Assembly: GCF_002913225.1 (NCBI RefSeq)
Contig: NZ_PPAW01000013.1
Span: 1-64,000 of the forward strand
Reading direction: 5' to 3'
Length of the DNA: 64,000 bases
Source of the DNA: Campylobacter concisus
Lineage (GTDB): Bacteria; Campylobacterota; Campylobacteria; Campylobacterales; Campylobacteraceae
Below the pieces are notes generated by a model that saw only the letters and a program-made list of their open reading frames with translations, was not told where the DNA came from and searched no databases. Both the position numbers and the translations under genes were made by a program. How positions within the stretch are numbered: the first letter of the stretch is position 1; the number at the start of each line of letters is the position of its first letter. Positions 25,529 through 35,337 of this stretch are shown here, piece by piece.

Positions 25529-25989
25529 AAAAACCCTTTTTCTTTATCGTCAAGGTACTCTTTTTTTAATGGTTCTTTGTTGTAGTCTATAACTATTTCA
25601 TCATTTTTATTTATTTGTTTTATTGTTTCTATGCGAATTGGATTGTATTTTATCTCTACATTTGGCACACTTGAGTGATTTATATAGCTGTATTTTGTTC
25701 TAAATGCTCGTACAAGTAATGTTTTATTGCTAAGTGCGTTCCACTCCATAAAAATATAGTTTTGATATTTCCCTAAATTTATACTCTTTGCTATTTCATC
25801 ATAGTGATCCCAGCTCATTACTTGTCCATCTAAAAAGCAAAGTATTGTGCCACTATCTAAATTTTTATTAGCAAAAAGTCCAAATCCGTGAATTTTACTT
25901 TCAGAAATATACGTAAAATTTATATTATCTATTACGGTTTCATCTATAAAGCCTATGTTTTTTGTTACATCTGTATCTTTTTCGCTCAA
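25525..25989 (-). CDS. SET-domain protein (putative lysine methyltransferase)
   Basis: A 154-residue compact SET-domain protein. Hallmarks in order: SKIHGFGLFA at 31-40 (SAM-binding GxG region), YSYINHSSVPN at 100-110 (the NHSxxPN knot motif) and NDEIVIDYN at 129-137 (the ExxxDY catalytic Tyr motif). No pre-SET or post-SET zinc cluster is seen. Such short bacterial SET proteins are expected to methylate lysines; the target here is unknown. It is coupled to a membrane protein and placed inside an amino-acid transporter operon, 54 bases after the second binding-protein gene. Confidence 0.85.
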   Translation of the reverse strand: MSEKDTDVTKNIGFIDETVIDNINFTYISESKIHGFGLFANKNLDSGTILCFLDGQVMSWDHYDEIAKSINLGKYQNYIFMEWNALSNKTLLVRAFRTKYSYINHSSVPNVEIKYNPIRIETIKQINKNDEIVIDYNKEPLKKEYLDDKEKGFL

Positions 25990-26043
25990 AATTTCTCCTA
26001 GTTATACAAATAGTAAAGCCAATAAAATTATTGGCTTTAAAAA

Positions 26044-26796
26044 TTATTTTGAAATATCTTTTCCAAAATATTTCATTGAAATTTCACTTATCTTGCCCTC
26101 GGCTTTTAGCTCATCAAGCGCTTTGTTTATCGCTTCTAGTAGCTCGGTGTTGCCTTTTTTAAGAAGTGCAGCTGTTGGCATCGGCTCGTTGCTGGTGTAT
26201 GCGATCTTGAGCGGTGCATTTGGGCGTTGTTTGATGTAGTCAAAAAATGTGACATTGTCATTTATCGTATCATCGGCTCTTTTTGAGATGATAAGCTCCA
26301 CGCCTTTGCTAAAGCCATCAGCCACAACCACTGTTGCGCCGTTTTTCTCAGCTATCGCTGCCCAGTTGCTAGTTGCAGAGTGCACGCTTTTTTTGCCCTT
26401 TAGATCAGCAAAACTTTTGATGTCGTTATTATCTTTATGCACGACTATTACAGGATATGGCATGGTGTAAGGCACGCTCATGTCATACTTTTTCTTTCTA
26501 TCTTCGTTTATGCTAACTTGATTAAACACCACATCCGCTTTGCCAGCGTCAAATGCTGCAAGCATCGCATCCCATGGAGCTGTTAGAAACTCTATCTTTA
26601 AATTTAGCTTCTTTGCTACAGCTTTTGCGATATCTACGTCATATCCTACTAGCTCGCCCTTTTCGTCATAAAATGAGTAAGGTGAGTAAGTGCCTTCAGT
26701 TGCAACTATAAGCTCGCCTTTTTTGATAGTTGAAGCATTTAAATTTAAAGCTAAAAAAGCACCTGCGATAAAGCCAAAAATGGGCTTAAAATTCAT
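26044..26796 (-). CDS. Amino acid ABC transporter substrate-binding protein, copy 2
   Basis: A 250-residue periplasmic binding protein (SBP_bac_3 family). It has a signal peptide ending near LNAS (about residue 22), a GELIVATEGTYSPYSFYDEKGELVGYDVDIAKAV type start, and the domain-2 patterns DVVFNQVS and IISKRADDTINDN. It is a clear paralogue of the gene 10 bases upstream, sharing the AWDAMLAAFDAGKADVVFNQ-type core and the terminal EISxKYFGKDISK. Two binding proteins with one permease may give the transporter two specificities. The substrate is not certain; cystine or another polar amino acid is possible. Confidence 0.9.
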   Translation of the reverse strand: MNFKPIFGFIAGAFLALNLNASTIKKGELIVATEGTYSPYSFYDEKGELVGYDVDIAKAVAKKLNLKIEFLTAPWDAMLAAFDAGKADVVFNQVSINEDRKKKYDMSVPYTMPYPVIVVHKDNNDIKSFADLKGKKSVHSATSNWAAIAEKNGATVVVADGFSKGVELIISKRADDTINDNVTFFDYIKQRPNAPLKIAYTSNEPMPTAALLKKGNTELLEAINKALDELKAEGKISEISMKYFGKDISK

Positions 26797-26805
26797 TGAT
26801 TCTCC

Positions 26806-27585
26806 TTATTTAGAAATGTCTTTGCCGAAGTATTTAAGCGAAATTTCGCTTAAAACTCCTTCTTTGCTAAGCTCATTTAGGGCATTATTTATCTTATTTA
26901 GTAGCTCTTTGTTACCTTTTTTAACAATCGCAGCCGTATACATAGGCTCATCACCAGCTTCGATGATCTTTATAGGGGCATTTGGATGTTGTTTGATGTA
27001 GTCATAAAACATCACCGCATCATCTATCGTATCATCTGCTCTTTTTGTGATGATCAAATTTATCTGATCGCTCAAACTATCGGCCACAACTAGCTTGGCG
27101 CCATACTTTTCAACGGTTGGTATCCACATGCTATTTACTGAATGCACGCTTCTTTTACCTTTTAGATCAGCAAAGCTTTTGATGTCGCTATTGTCTTTAT
27201 GCACGACGATGGCTGAATAAGAGAGCATATATGGCACGCTGTAGTCATACTTTTTCTTTCGCTCATCGGTTATGCTAACTTGGTTAAATACCACGTCAGC
27301 CTTGCCAGCATCAAATGCCGCAAGCATCGCATCCCATGAAGCTTCGATAAATTTTGGCTTTACGCCTAGTTTTTTAGCCACAGCTCTTGCTATCTCTACG
27401 TCATAGCCCATTAACTCATCTTTTTCATTGTGAAATGAAAATGGCGAATAAACACCCTCGGTCGCTATCCTTATGACACCATCTTTTTTGATCTGCTCGT
27501 AAGAATTTGCTAAGGCAGAATTTAAAGAGAACAAGCAGGCAACTACGAAGGTTACACCAAATTTAAAAGCACTAGAAAATTTCAT
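26806..27585 (-). CDS. Amino acid ABC transporter substrate-binding protein, copy 1
   Basis: A 259-residue periplasmic solute-binding protein and the first gene of the amino-acid ABC operon. The signal region holds a possible lipobox (VVAC, Cys about 17) and also a good signal-peptidase I site (SALA-NS, about 26), so anchoring is uncertain. The binding-domain start IRIATEGVYSPFSFHNEKDE and the terminal FGKDISK match the downstream paralogue. An AAGGAG site precedes the ATG. A 14-base inverted repeat (27663-27676) lies upstream of the probable promoter. Confidence 0.9.
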   Translation of the reverse strand: MKFSSAFKFGVTFVVACLFSLNSALANSYEQIKKDGVIRIATEGVYSPFSFHNEKDELMGYDVEIARAVAKKLGVKPKFIEASWDAMLAAFDAGKADVVFNQVSITDERKKKYDYSVPYMLSYSAIVVHKDNSDIKSFADLKGKRSVHSVNSMWIPTVEKYGAKLVVADSLSDQINLIITKRADDTIDDAVMFYDYIKQHPNAPIKIIEAGDEPMYTAAIVKKGNKELLNKINNALNELSKEGVLSEISLKYFGKDISK

Positions 27586-27662
27586 ACAAAACTCCTTATA
27601 AAAAATAAAATCAATAACGGAATTTGCAAAAAAAGATAAATTTAAGATTTATGCAAATGTCA

Positions 27663-27676
27663 GTCGCAACTGCGAC
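27663..27676. promoter_or_regulatory. GTCGCA-AC-TGCGAC inverted repeat upstream of the amino-acid ABC operon
   Basis: Six-base GC-rich arms separated by two bases stand out in AT-rich DNA, about 80 bases before the first binding-protein gene and 50 bases after the upstream stop. There is no T-tract following on the minus strand, so an operator is more likely than a terminator. The regulator is unknown. Confidence 0.35.
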
Positions 27677-27726
27677 CTAGGTAATATTTTGGCGCTATTT
27701 TATCACAAAAATAAAAGGGCGGCGCC

Positions 27727-30700
27727 TCACTCCGCTAAAAGTGAGACCGCTAGAGCTTTAACGCCCTTAAAATCAACCTTGCCACTTGCAAGCGTTGGGA
27801 TATCATCAACGATAAATATATAGCTTGGCATCATTATCGGAGCTAGGCTACTCTCTTTTAAAATTTGCTCGATATTCTCAGGCTCTGTGCCACTTTTTAC
27901 TAAAAGTGCGATCGCTTCGCCTTTTTTGCTATCTGGCACGTTTGCGCTACTAAAGACAACGTCGCCCCCAAGCACCTTTGCAAGCTCTTCTTCGACGCTT
28001 CCAAGGCTTATCATCTCGCCGCCTATCTTGGCAAATCTTGAGTATCTATCGACGATAAACACAAAGCCGTTTTCATCGATGTGGCCTTTATCACCAGTTT
28101 TATAGTATCTTACGCCATCAATATGCGTGATGACCTCGCTTGTTTTAGCTTCGTCGTTTAGATAGCCCTTCATCACCTGCGAGCCGCCGATGACGATGAG
28201 TCCGTCTGTGCCAGTTTCTAGCTCTTCAAGCGTCTCTGGGTCGATTATTTTTATGATAGTGCCAGGCAGAGGCATGCCAACGCTGCCAGGTCTATTAAAT
28301 GTAAGCTCTTTTAGGCTCTCTTTTTCTAGGATATTTGGCATATTTACTGCAGCTACTGGCGCCGTTTCGGTCGCGCCATAGCCTTCATAAATTTCTATGC
28401 CAAATTTGAGCCTAAACTCGTCTTTTATCTCAGGTTTTAGCTTTTCAGCCCCAGCTACGACCATTCTGGCACTTTGAAACATCAGCGGATGAAGCTTTTT
28501 GTTTCTAGTGTAGAGCCTAAAGAACGTTGAGGTGCCAAAGATGATGCTAGCGCTGTGTCTTGCAGCCATTTTGCCGATAGTCGCTCCGTCTGTTGGGTCA
28601 GGCACGCTTACCATTTTTATGCCCTCGCAAAGTGGCATGAGCGTGGTGACTGTTAGGCCAAATGAGTGAAAAACAGGGAGTGAATTTAAGATCACGTCAT
28701 CTTTTTTGAAATTTAGAAGTTCGCTTATTTGCTTAATGTTTGCAAGTAAATTTTTATGGCTTAGCTCGATGCCTTTTGGCTCGCCCTCGCTGCCGCTACT
28801 AAATAAAATGGTGGCTGTATCTTCTAAGCTTACACGCTTAAAATAGCAAAGTTTGATGAGCCAAGTTGGAGCAAAAAAGGCAGTTAAAAGCGCTAAAAAT
28901 TTCTCTTTTTTTGAGACGCTAGCTGAGAGATCTTCTGCAAATTTAGCCTTGCCGCTCATCGCATCTTTTAGATCAAAGCCCTTAAGTGCGAGTTTTTCAA
29001 GAAATTTGCTAGATGTGATCACCGTGTTTATATTTGCCTTTCTTAGGGCGTGATTTAGCGAGGTCTCATTTAGCGTGTAGTTTAAATTTACGCTCACTTT
29101 GCCCATGGCAAGAAGCGCCATATTGACGATAGCTGCGATGCTTGAGCTAGGCAGTAAGATGCCTATATTTTTCTCATCTTTTAGCTCGCGCTTGAAAATT
29201 TTGATAAAGACTAAAACGGCGGTTATAAATTTCAAGTTGCTTAAATTTAGCCCAGTGCTGTCGCTCACGCACTCTTTAAATTTACTCTCTTTTGCGTTAT
29301 TTAGCCACTCGCTTGTTAGCGGTTTTTGCCTTGAGATAAAGCTCTCCCACGATGAAAAGCTAAGCTCAAGCACCTTTTGCTTCATCTTTGCAGCGTTTAT
29401 AAATGTGGTTATTGGCTTACCAAAGGCGACGATGATGTCGCGTCTGCCGTTTTTAGAAGTGAGGTCTTTGTAAAATTTACTAGCTCTTGAAAAGCTAGAT
29501 CCCCAAAGGCCACGAAGATAAAATGGCACGATACAAATTTCTTCTAGATCTCTGATGATAAGCTCAAAGCCTTTTTGAAACTCATTTATCTGGCCGTTAT
29601 AGCTGATGTGGCCCTCTGGGAAAAGTGCAACCACTTCGCCATTTTTTAGGCACTCTCTAACTAGCTCTATGGACTCTTTACTAGCGCCTGCGCCTATTGG
29701 GATCACCTTAAAAAATTTAAAAATTTGCTTTAGATACCATTTGTTATAGATAGTTCTATACATGACAAATCTTATGCCCCTTGGGCTTGCAGCTTGAAGC
29801 ACGAGCCAGTCGATCCAGCTGATGTGATTGCCAAGAAGTAGTGCACCGCCACTTTGTGGTAAATTTTGAAGTCCTTCAACGAAAAAGCGGTACTTTGTCT
29901 TTAAAAATGGCAGTAAAAGTAGCCTTGTAAAAAGGTGCGGAAGCTGTAAAATGGCGTAAAAACTGCCTATTAAGCAAACAAGCGCTGTAAAGACAAAGAG
30001 TCCAGTGGTTGAAATTTCAAAATATACTAAGCCTATGCCAATGGCTAGAAATAGCAGCATTGAGACGTTTTGCAAGAAGTTGTTTGCCGCCATTATCTTG
30101 CCGGTGCTCTTTTGTGGGGCAAAGTACTGGATCATCGCATTTAGCGGCACTATAAAAATTCCACCAAAAAAACCAAATGCAAATGAGCTAAGGCTTACTA
30201 CGCCGATGCTTGAGCCAAATGCGAAAAATAAAAGCGAGAAAAATATACCAATAGCACCCATCGGCACGATGCCAAGCTCTATGTGTAGCTTTGACATAGA
30301 TCCAGCCACGTATGAGCCAAATGCGATACCTATGGCACTTACTGCAAGGATGGCTTGCACCGCTAGTGAGCTGTCGTCATTAAAAACTGCCTTGTAGTGA
30401 GCTGGGAAGGCTGCAATGATGATCTGAGAAATTCCCCAAAATATGCTAAGACCAGCGATGCTTAACCAGATATTTTTATCTAATCTTACCTCTTTTAAAT
30501 TTTCTCTTAAGTAGCTAAGGCTGATGTATCTTTTTAGCTCAAATTCTCCGCTTTGTTCGTTTGTTTCGCTGATATAAGGTAGCTTGTAGGCAAAAAATGC
30601 TTCAAGTGCGCTAAATACGACCAAAAAGATGCCGATAGGATAGACGCTTTTTAAAATTTCTTCTGAGTTTTCGCCTTGGATGTATAAATTTTCAAATATA

Positions 30701-31179
30701 AATGAAAACAAAAATGAGCTAATAAGTATCGCAATGATGGTGAGTGCTTGGATGACGCCGTTTGCTGTGCCAAGTCGCTCAGTGCCGACGAGGGCTTTGA
30801 TGATGCCATATTTTGCAGGCGAGTAGATCGCACTTTGAGCAGCTAGTATGAGAGTGAGTGCAAATGCCACGCCAAAAGCGCCCAAAAGGTAGCTAATAAG
30901 CACCGCAACGCTGATAACAACGCCAAAGACGGCGCAAATTCTAATAACCTTTGTCTTTGCAAATTTGTCATTTATAAAGCTTGAGGGCGAAAATAAAAAT
31001 ATAAATGGAAGCAAGATCATCGCGTTTATAACGGCTGTTAGGATGAAAAGCGTATCGCCTGAGTAGGTCTTTAAAAGGACGTTTTGAATTGTTATTTTGT
31101 GCGCTAGATCGACACTTGCGTTTAAAAATGCGATCGCAAGGTAGGGCAAAAAGCCAGTGACTTTTAATAAATTCCTCAT
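27727..31179 (-). CDS. MFS / acyltransferase / acyl-ACP synthetase fusion (Aas-like, LplT-PlsC-AMP ligase)
   Basis: A 1,150-residue three-part membrane protein. Residues 1 to about 410 are an MFS transporter of LplT type. Residues about 430-620 are a PlsC acyltransferase with the HX4D motif HISWID (about 451-456) and FPEGHIS. Residues about 640-1150 are an AMP-forming acyl-ACP/CoA ligase with SSGSEGEPKGIELSHKN (about 795), YGATETAPVAAVN and the YYKTGDKG loop. In E. coli the separate LplT and Aas take up and re-acylate lysophospholipid; the fusion should do flip, activation and acylation in one chain. Fits with the phospholipase PldA and Mla genes in this window. Confidence 0.92.
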   Translation of the reverse strand: MRNLLKVTGFLPYLAIAFLNASVDLAHKITIQNVLLKTYSGDTLFILTAVINAMILLPFIFLFSPSSFINDKFAKTKVIRICAVFGVVISVAVLISYLLGAFGVAFALTLILAAQSAIYSPAKYGIIKALVGTERLGTANGVIQALTIIAILISSFLFSFIFENLYIQGENSEEILKSVYPIGIFLVVFSALEAFFAYKLPYISETNEQSGEFELKRYISLSYLRENLKEVRLDKNIWLSIAGLSIFWGISQIIIAAFPAHYKAVFNDDSSLAVQAILAVSAIGIAFGSYVAGSMSKLHIELGIVPMGAIGIFFSLLFFAFGSSIGVVSLSSFAFGFFGGIFIVPLNAMIQYFAPQKSTGKIMAANNFLQNVSMLLFLAIGIGLVYFEISTTGLFVFTALVCLIGSFYAILQLPHLFTRLLLLPFLKTKYRFFVEGLQNLPQSGGALLLGNHISWIDWLVLQAASPRGIRFVMYRTIYNKWYLKQIFKFFKVIPIGAGASKESIELVRECLKNGEVVALFPEGHISYNGQINEFQKGFELIIRDLEEICIVPFYLRGLWGSSFSRASKFYKDLTSKNGRRDIIVAFGKPITTFINAAKMKQKVLELSFSSWESFISRQKPLTSEWLNNAKESKFKECVSDSTGLNLSNLKFITAVLVFIKIFKRELKDEKNIGILLPSSSIAAIVNMALLAMGKVSVNLNYTLNETSLNHALRKANINTVITSSKFLEKLALKGFDLKDAMSGKAKFAEDLSASVSKKEKFLALLTAFFAPTWLIKLCYFKRVSLEDTATILFSSGSEGEPKGIELSHKNLLANIKQISELLNFKKDDVILNSLPVFHSFGLTVTTLMPLCEGIKMVSVPDPTDGATIGKMAARHSASIIFGTSTFFRLYTRNKKLHPLMFQSARMVVAGAEKLKPEIKDEFRLKFGIEIYEGYGATETAPVAAVNMPNILEKESLKELTFNRPGSVGMPLPGTIIKIIDPETLEELETGTDGLIVIGGSQVMKGYLNDEAKTSEVITHIDGVRYYKTGDKGHIDENGFVFIVDRYSRFAKIGGEMISLGSVEEELAKVLGGDVVFSSANVPDSKKGEAIALLVKSGTEPENIEQILKESSLAPIMMPSYIFIVDDIPTLASGKVDFKGVKALAVSLLAE

Positions 31180-31350
31180 GAATAAAGCCTTTTTGGATTT
31201 AAAATTTTATAAATCTAACAGCAAAATATTTAAAATATCATTAATAAAAAACTCTAGCCATAAATTTTGTGGTGAAATTTCTTTGAAAAAATTTAAATTT
31301 TATATGCTTTTTGATAAAATCTGCCCATCAAAAATAAGGAAAAATTTATC

Positions 31351-33213
31351 ATGGACTATGAAATCATCGTCGTTGGCGGCGGACATGCAGGCATTGAGGC
31401 AAGTCTTGCGGCTGCTAGAATGGGCAAAAAAACTCTACTGATCACGATCTTAGCCGAGCAAATAGGCGCTGCAAGCTGCAACCCAGCCATCGGCGGCCTT
31501 GCAAAGGGGCATCTTGTAAAAGAGATTGACGCGCTTGGCGGTCAAATGGGGCTTACAACGGACGCTGTTGGTATTCAGTTTCGCGTGCTAAATGAGAGCA
31601 AAGGCCCAGCAGTACGTGGTAGCCGCGCTCAAATCGATATGGATAGATACCGCGTTTATATGAGAAATTTACTTTTAAACACTCCAAATTTAGAAATTTC
31701 TCAAGAGATCGCCACTGAAATTTTAAGCGAAAATGGCGAAGTAACCGGCGTTAAAACCCACCTAAATAACATCTATAACGCAAAAAAAGTGATAATTACA
31801 ACTGGCACATTTTTAAACGGGCTAATCCACGTTGGATTTAATAAACTTGAAGCTGGTCGAGTGGGCGAGCTAAGCGCAAAAGATCTAAGCTCTAGCCTAA
31901 GAGAGCTTGGGCTAAATTTAGGCAGGCTAAAGACTGGAACATGCCCAAGGATCGACGCAAAAACTATAAATTTTGAAATTTTAGAAAAGCAAGATGGCGA
32001 TCAAGACCCAACGCCTTTTAGCTTTAGAACTAAAAATTTCTCCCCAACGCAGCTACCATGCTACATCGCCTATACAAACGAAACCACCCATGAGATAATC
32101 CGCTCAAATTTTGACAAAGCGCCACTTTTTACAGGTCAGATCGAAGGAATCGGACCAAGATATTGTCCTAGTATCGAGGATAAGATAAACCGCTTTGGCG
32201 ACCGCGACAGGCACCACCTTTTCATCGAGCCTCAGACCCTTGAAGCGACAGAGTACTACATAAATGGCTTTTCAACTAGCTTGCCTTATGAGGTGCAAGT
32301 GCAGATGCTCCGCTCAGTAAAAGGCTTTGAAAATGCTAAAATCGTAAGGCACGGATATGCTATCGAGTACGATTATGTCGAGCCAACACAGCTAAAACAT
32401 AGCTTAGAAACCAAAAAAGTAAAAGGGCTATACTTGGCTGGGCAGATAAACGGCACGACAGGATACGAGGAGGCCGGGGCTCAGGGGCTAATGGCTGGTA
32501 TAAATGCAGCGCTTTCGCTTGATAACAAAGAGCCGCTTATCTTGCGCCGTGATGAGGCGTATATCGGCGTTTTGATAGACGACCTTGTGACAAAAGGGAC
32601 AAAAGAGCCATATAGGATGTTTACGAGCAGGGCGGAGTATCGCTTGCTTTTGCGTGAGGAAAATGCCATTTTGAGGCTTGGCGGATATGGGCATGAGCTT
32701 GGGCTGCTTGATGATGAAACTTTTGAAAAGATCAAAAATATAAGAAGAAATTTAAAAGAGGGGCTGGAGTTTTTAAACAACACTCAGATCACACCAAATA
32801 AGGCAAATTTAGAGCTTTTAGCAAGTCTTGATGAAGAGCCGATCAGTCAAAATGTGAGCCTTCAAAAGATAGTCGCCAGAAAGAGCTTTACGGCTGAAAA
32901 ACTAAGAAAGCTTGATGAGAGATTTGCCACACTTGATGATGCGAGCATGGATCAAATTTTAACCGAGTGTAAGTATCAGCACTACATCGGCGAGCAAAAA
33001 AATCAGATCGAGAAGATGAAAGATATGATGGATGTGAAAATCCCTGAAAATTTCGACTTTAGAAGCATAAGCGGTCTTAGCAACGAGGTGGTCGAAAAGC
33101 TTGAGAAATTTGCCCCGCCAACGCTCTTTGCGGCGAGTGAAATTTCAGGTATCACGCCAGCAGCTATTGATATCTTGCATATCTACATAAAGATGAGCGA
33201 GAAAAAGGCTTAA
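31351..33213 (+). CDS. mnmG: tRNA uridine 5-carboxymethylaminomethyl modification enzyme MnmG (GidA)
   Basis: A 620-residue FAD enzyme that, with MnmE, modifies the wobble uridine of certain tRNAs. The FAD loop [20 protein letters not shown] starts at residue about 8. GidA signatures [42 protein letters not shown] and the C-terminal helical region ([12 protein letters not shown]) are all present. Full length. It is divergent from the Aas-like gene and ends in a perfect palindromic terminator. Confidence 0.97.
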   Translation: MDYEIIVVGGGHAGIEASLAAARMGKKTLLITILAEQIGAASCNPAIGGLAKGHLVKEIDALGGQMGLTTDAVGIQFRVLNESKGPAVRGSRAQIDMDRYRVYMRNLLLNTPNLEISQEIATEILSENGEVTGVKTHLNNIYNAKKVIITTGTFLNGLIHVGFNKLEAGRVGELSAKDLSSSLRELGLNLGRLKTGTCPRIDAKTINFEILEKQDGDQDPTPFSFRTKNFSPTQLPCYIAYTNETTHEIIRSNFDKAPLFTGQIEGIGPRYCPSIEDKINRFGDRDRHHLFIEPQTLEATEYYINGFSTSLPYEVQVQMLRSVKGFENAKIVRHGYAIEYDYVEPTQLKHSLETKKVKGLYLAGQINGTTGYEEAGAQGLMAGINAALSLDNKEPLILRRDEAYIGVLIDDLVTKGTKEPYRMFTSRAEYRLLLREENAILRLGGYGHELGLLDDETFEKIKNIRRNLKEGLEFLNNTQITPNKANLELLASLDEEPISQNVSLQKIVARKSFTAEKLRKLDERFATLDDASMDQILTECKYQHYIGEQKNQIEKMKDMMDVKIPENFDFRSISGLSNEVVEKLEKFAPPTLFAASEISGITPAAIDILHIYIKMSEKKA

Positions 33214-33226
33214 ATTTAAGCCTTTT
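33203..33226. terminator. Terminator of mnmG
   Basis: A 24-base perfect palindrome (12-bp arms with AAGGCTTAAA core) overlaps the mnmG stop and runs into TTTTAT. Confidence 0.8.
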
Positions 33227-33576
33227 ATGGTTTTAAAGTTTAACTAGTGTTTAAAATTTAAAACAAAGTCACTCGTTTTTAGTAGTTGCTATTTATAATT
33301 TTTTAAGTTTAATAAATTTTATTATTAAAATTTTCTATTTTACAAATGTTAAAATAGAAAAATTTTTTATCTTAATGTTTAGACATTAGATCAAATTTCT
33401 CTTTTATAAAAAGCTTAAAATCACGATATATAGGCATTTCTAGATAAATTTGCCTCAAATTTTGGTGTAAAAAAAGCTTAAATTCACTTTATTTTTACAA
33501 ACTATATTGTGAGATTATAGTTTTTTAATTTTTTGAGAGTATAATCGTTTAAATTTTATTTATAGAAAGGAAATTA
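33227..33576 (+). promoter_or_regulatory. Intergenic region with AT hairpin and pet promoter
   Basis: This non-coding stretch before petA contains an 11-bp hairpin (33332-33342 with 33350-33360) followed by a T-rich run, a possible second terminator. A TATAAT box at 33540-33545 and an AAAGGA ribosome binding site precede the petA ATG at 33577. No gene or other element was recognised. Confidence 0.5.
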
Positions 33577-34080
33577 ATGTCAGTAAAGCAAGAAAGACGA
33601 AGCTTTATCGGCCTTGCGTTTGGTGCCGTGGCAGCTGTTGGTGGCGCGATGTCACTAGTTGCCATGAAAAAGACCTGGGATCCGCTCCCTAGCGTAAAAG
33701 CTGCTGGTTTTACAACTGTCGATCTAAGCCCGATCAAAGATGGCGAGATGAGACAGGTTGAGTGGCGTAAAAAGCCTATTTTCATTCTCAAAAAAAGCCC
33801 AGATATGGCTAAAAACGACAAGAGAGATGTTGTTGTTGGAGATGCGAGATATGTCGTAGTTATCGGACTTTGCACGCACCTAGGATGTATCCCTGAGTAT
33901 AAAGCGAGCAAGCAAATGTTTGTCTGTGCCTGTCATGGCGGCGAATTTAACGCTGATGGCGTGCAGACATACGGACCTCCACCAAGACCGCTTGATATCC
34001 CACCATTTAAGATCGATGGAACCAAGCTAGTTCTAGGCGAAACAAGCCCAGAATATGAAAAATTAGTAGCTAAAGCTTAG
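33577..34080 (+). CDS. petA: Ubiquinol-cytochrome c reductase, Rieske iron-sulfur subunit
   Basis: A 167-residue Rieske protein of the bc1 complex. A twin-arginine-type start (RRSFIGLAFGA, about 9-19) anchors and exports the folded protein. The two cluster motifs CTHLGCIP and CACHGGEF supply the Cys/His ligands of the 2Fe-2S centre; GPPPRPLDIPPFKIDG follows. It is the first of three co-transcribed genes, petABC, 8 bases before petB. Confidence 0.96.
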   Translation: MSVKQERRSFIGLAFGAVAAVGGAMSLVAMKKTWDPLPSVKAAGFTTVDLSPIKDGEMRQVEWRKKPIFILKKSPDMAKNDKRDVVVGDARYVVVIGLCTHLGCIPEYKASKQMFVCACHGGEFNADGVQTYGPPPRPLDIPPFKIDGTKLVLGETSPEYEKLVAKA

Positions 34081-34087
34081 GAGGTTA

Positions 34088-35335
34088 GTGATGTCTTTAT
34101 CTCATAAATCAACTGGCGTTATTGACTGGCTTGACCAGCGCCTAGCTTTTACAAAACTGATGAAGGTTCTAGTTAGTGAATACTGGATCCCAAAAAATAT
34201 AAATTTCCTTTGGGCGATGGGCGTTATCCTAACGACACTTTTCTTACTTTTGATCATCACTGGCTTTTTGCTTATGATGTATTATAAACCAGACATACAT
34301 TTGGCCTTTGATAGCGTAAATTATACTATCATGCAAGAGGTTGAATACGGCTGGCTGTGGCGTCATATTCACGCGATTTCAGCATCGACTATCTTTCTTA
34401 TCATGTATATCCACTTGCTTACTGGACTTTACTATGGCTCATACAAAAGAGGCAGAGAGGTCATTTGGGTAAGCGGCATGGTGCTATTTATCTGCTTTTC
34501 AGCAGAGGCATTTAGCGGCTATATGCTCCCATGGGGTCAGATGAGCTACTGGGCGGCTACCGTTATCACTCAGCTCTTTGGTGGCGTGCCAGTTATTGGC
34601 GATGCTTTGGTTGAGTGGATTAGGGGCGATTATGCAGTTGGCGACTCAACGCTTACAAGATTTTTCATGCTTCACGTATGCTTGCTACCACTTGTAACTA
34701 TCGTTGTTTTGGTTATCCACTTCTACTCACTAAGAGTTCCACACGTAAATAACCTAACAAGCGAAGATATCGACTTTGATGTAGAGGCTGAGGTCTATCT
34801 ACACGGTGACAGAGCAAAAGCTAAAGTTATACCATTTTGGCCAGGATTTTTGGCAAAGGACTTCATGTATGTATCATTTTTTATGATATTTGTTATGTAT
34901 CTTGTTTGCTATCACTTTGGCTTTGCGATGGATCCTATCAACTTTGAGCCAGCAAATCCACTAAAAACTCCACCACACATCTATCCAGAGTGGTATTTCT
35001 TGTGGCAATATGAAATTTTACGTGGCTTCTTCTTTGATATAGCAGGAATTTCAGCTTATAACATCGGTCTTATCGCATTTGCATTTGCGGGCGTGGCATT
35101 TATGCTTATACCACTCTTTGATAGAAGCGACCTTGTAGCACCAGCTCACAAAAGACCACTATTTTTCGTATGGTTTTGGGTTCTAGTTGCAGATCTTATC
35201 GTATTATCTATATATGGCAAGCTTCCAACAGGCGGTATCAACGACTGGATAGGATTTTATGCGTCACTACTATTTTTGGTGCTATTTATAATCGCACTTC
35301 CAGTTATCACAATACTTGAAAGAAAAAGGGGCTAA
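34088..35335 (+). CDS. petB: Ubiquinol-cytochrome c reductase, cytochrome b subunit
   Basis: A 415-residue integral cytochrome b. Paired haem histidines lie in the WRHIHAISAS and FFMLHVCLLPLVTIVVLVIHF helices, and PEWYFLWQYEILRG carries the PEWY quinol-site motif. About eight membrane segments, matching full-length cyt b rather than split b6/subunit IV. Lies between the Rieske and cytochrome c1 genes. Confidence 0.97.
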   Translation: MMSLSHKSTGVIDWLDQRLAFTKLMKVLVSEYWIPKNINFLWAMGVILTTLFLLLIITGFLLMMYYKPDIHLAFDSVNYTIMQEVEYGWLWRHIHAISASTIFLIMYIHLLTGLYYGSYKRGREVIWVSGMVLFICFSAEAFSGYMLPWGQMSYWAATVITQLFGGVPVIGDALVEWIRGDYAVGDSTLTRFFMLHVCLLPLVTIVVLVIHFYSLRVPHVNNLTSEDIDFDVEAEVYLHGDRAKAKVIPFWPGFLAKDFMYVSFFMIFVMYLVCYHFGFAMDPINFEPANPLKTPPHIYPEWYFLWQYEILRGFFFDIAGISAYNIGLIAFAFAGVAFMLIPLFDRSDLVAPAHKRPLFFVWFWVLVADLIVLSIYGKLPTGGINDWIGFYASLLFLVLFIIALPVITILERKRG

Positions 35336-35337
35336 TC

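Noticed and set aside
33332-33360. Regulatory RNA between mnmG and petA
   Set aside because: The hairpin is A/T only with a T-run, as expected for a weak terminator; no other structure supports an RNA gene.
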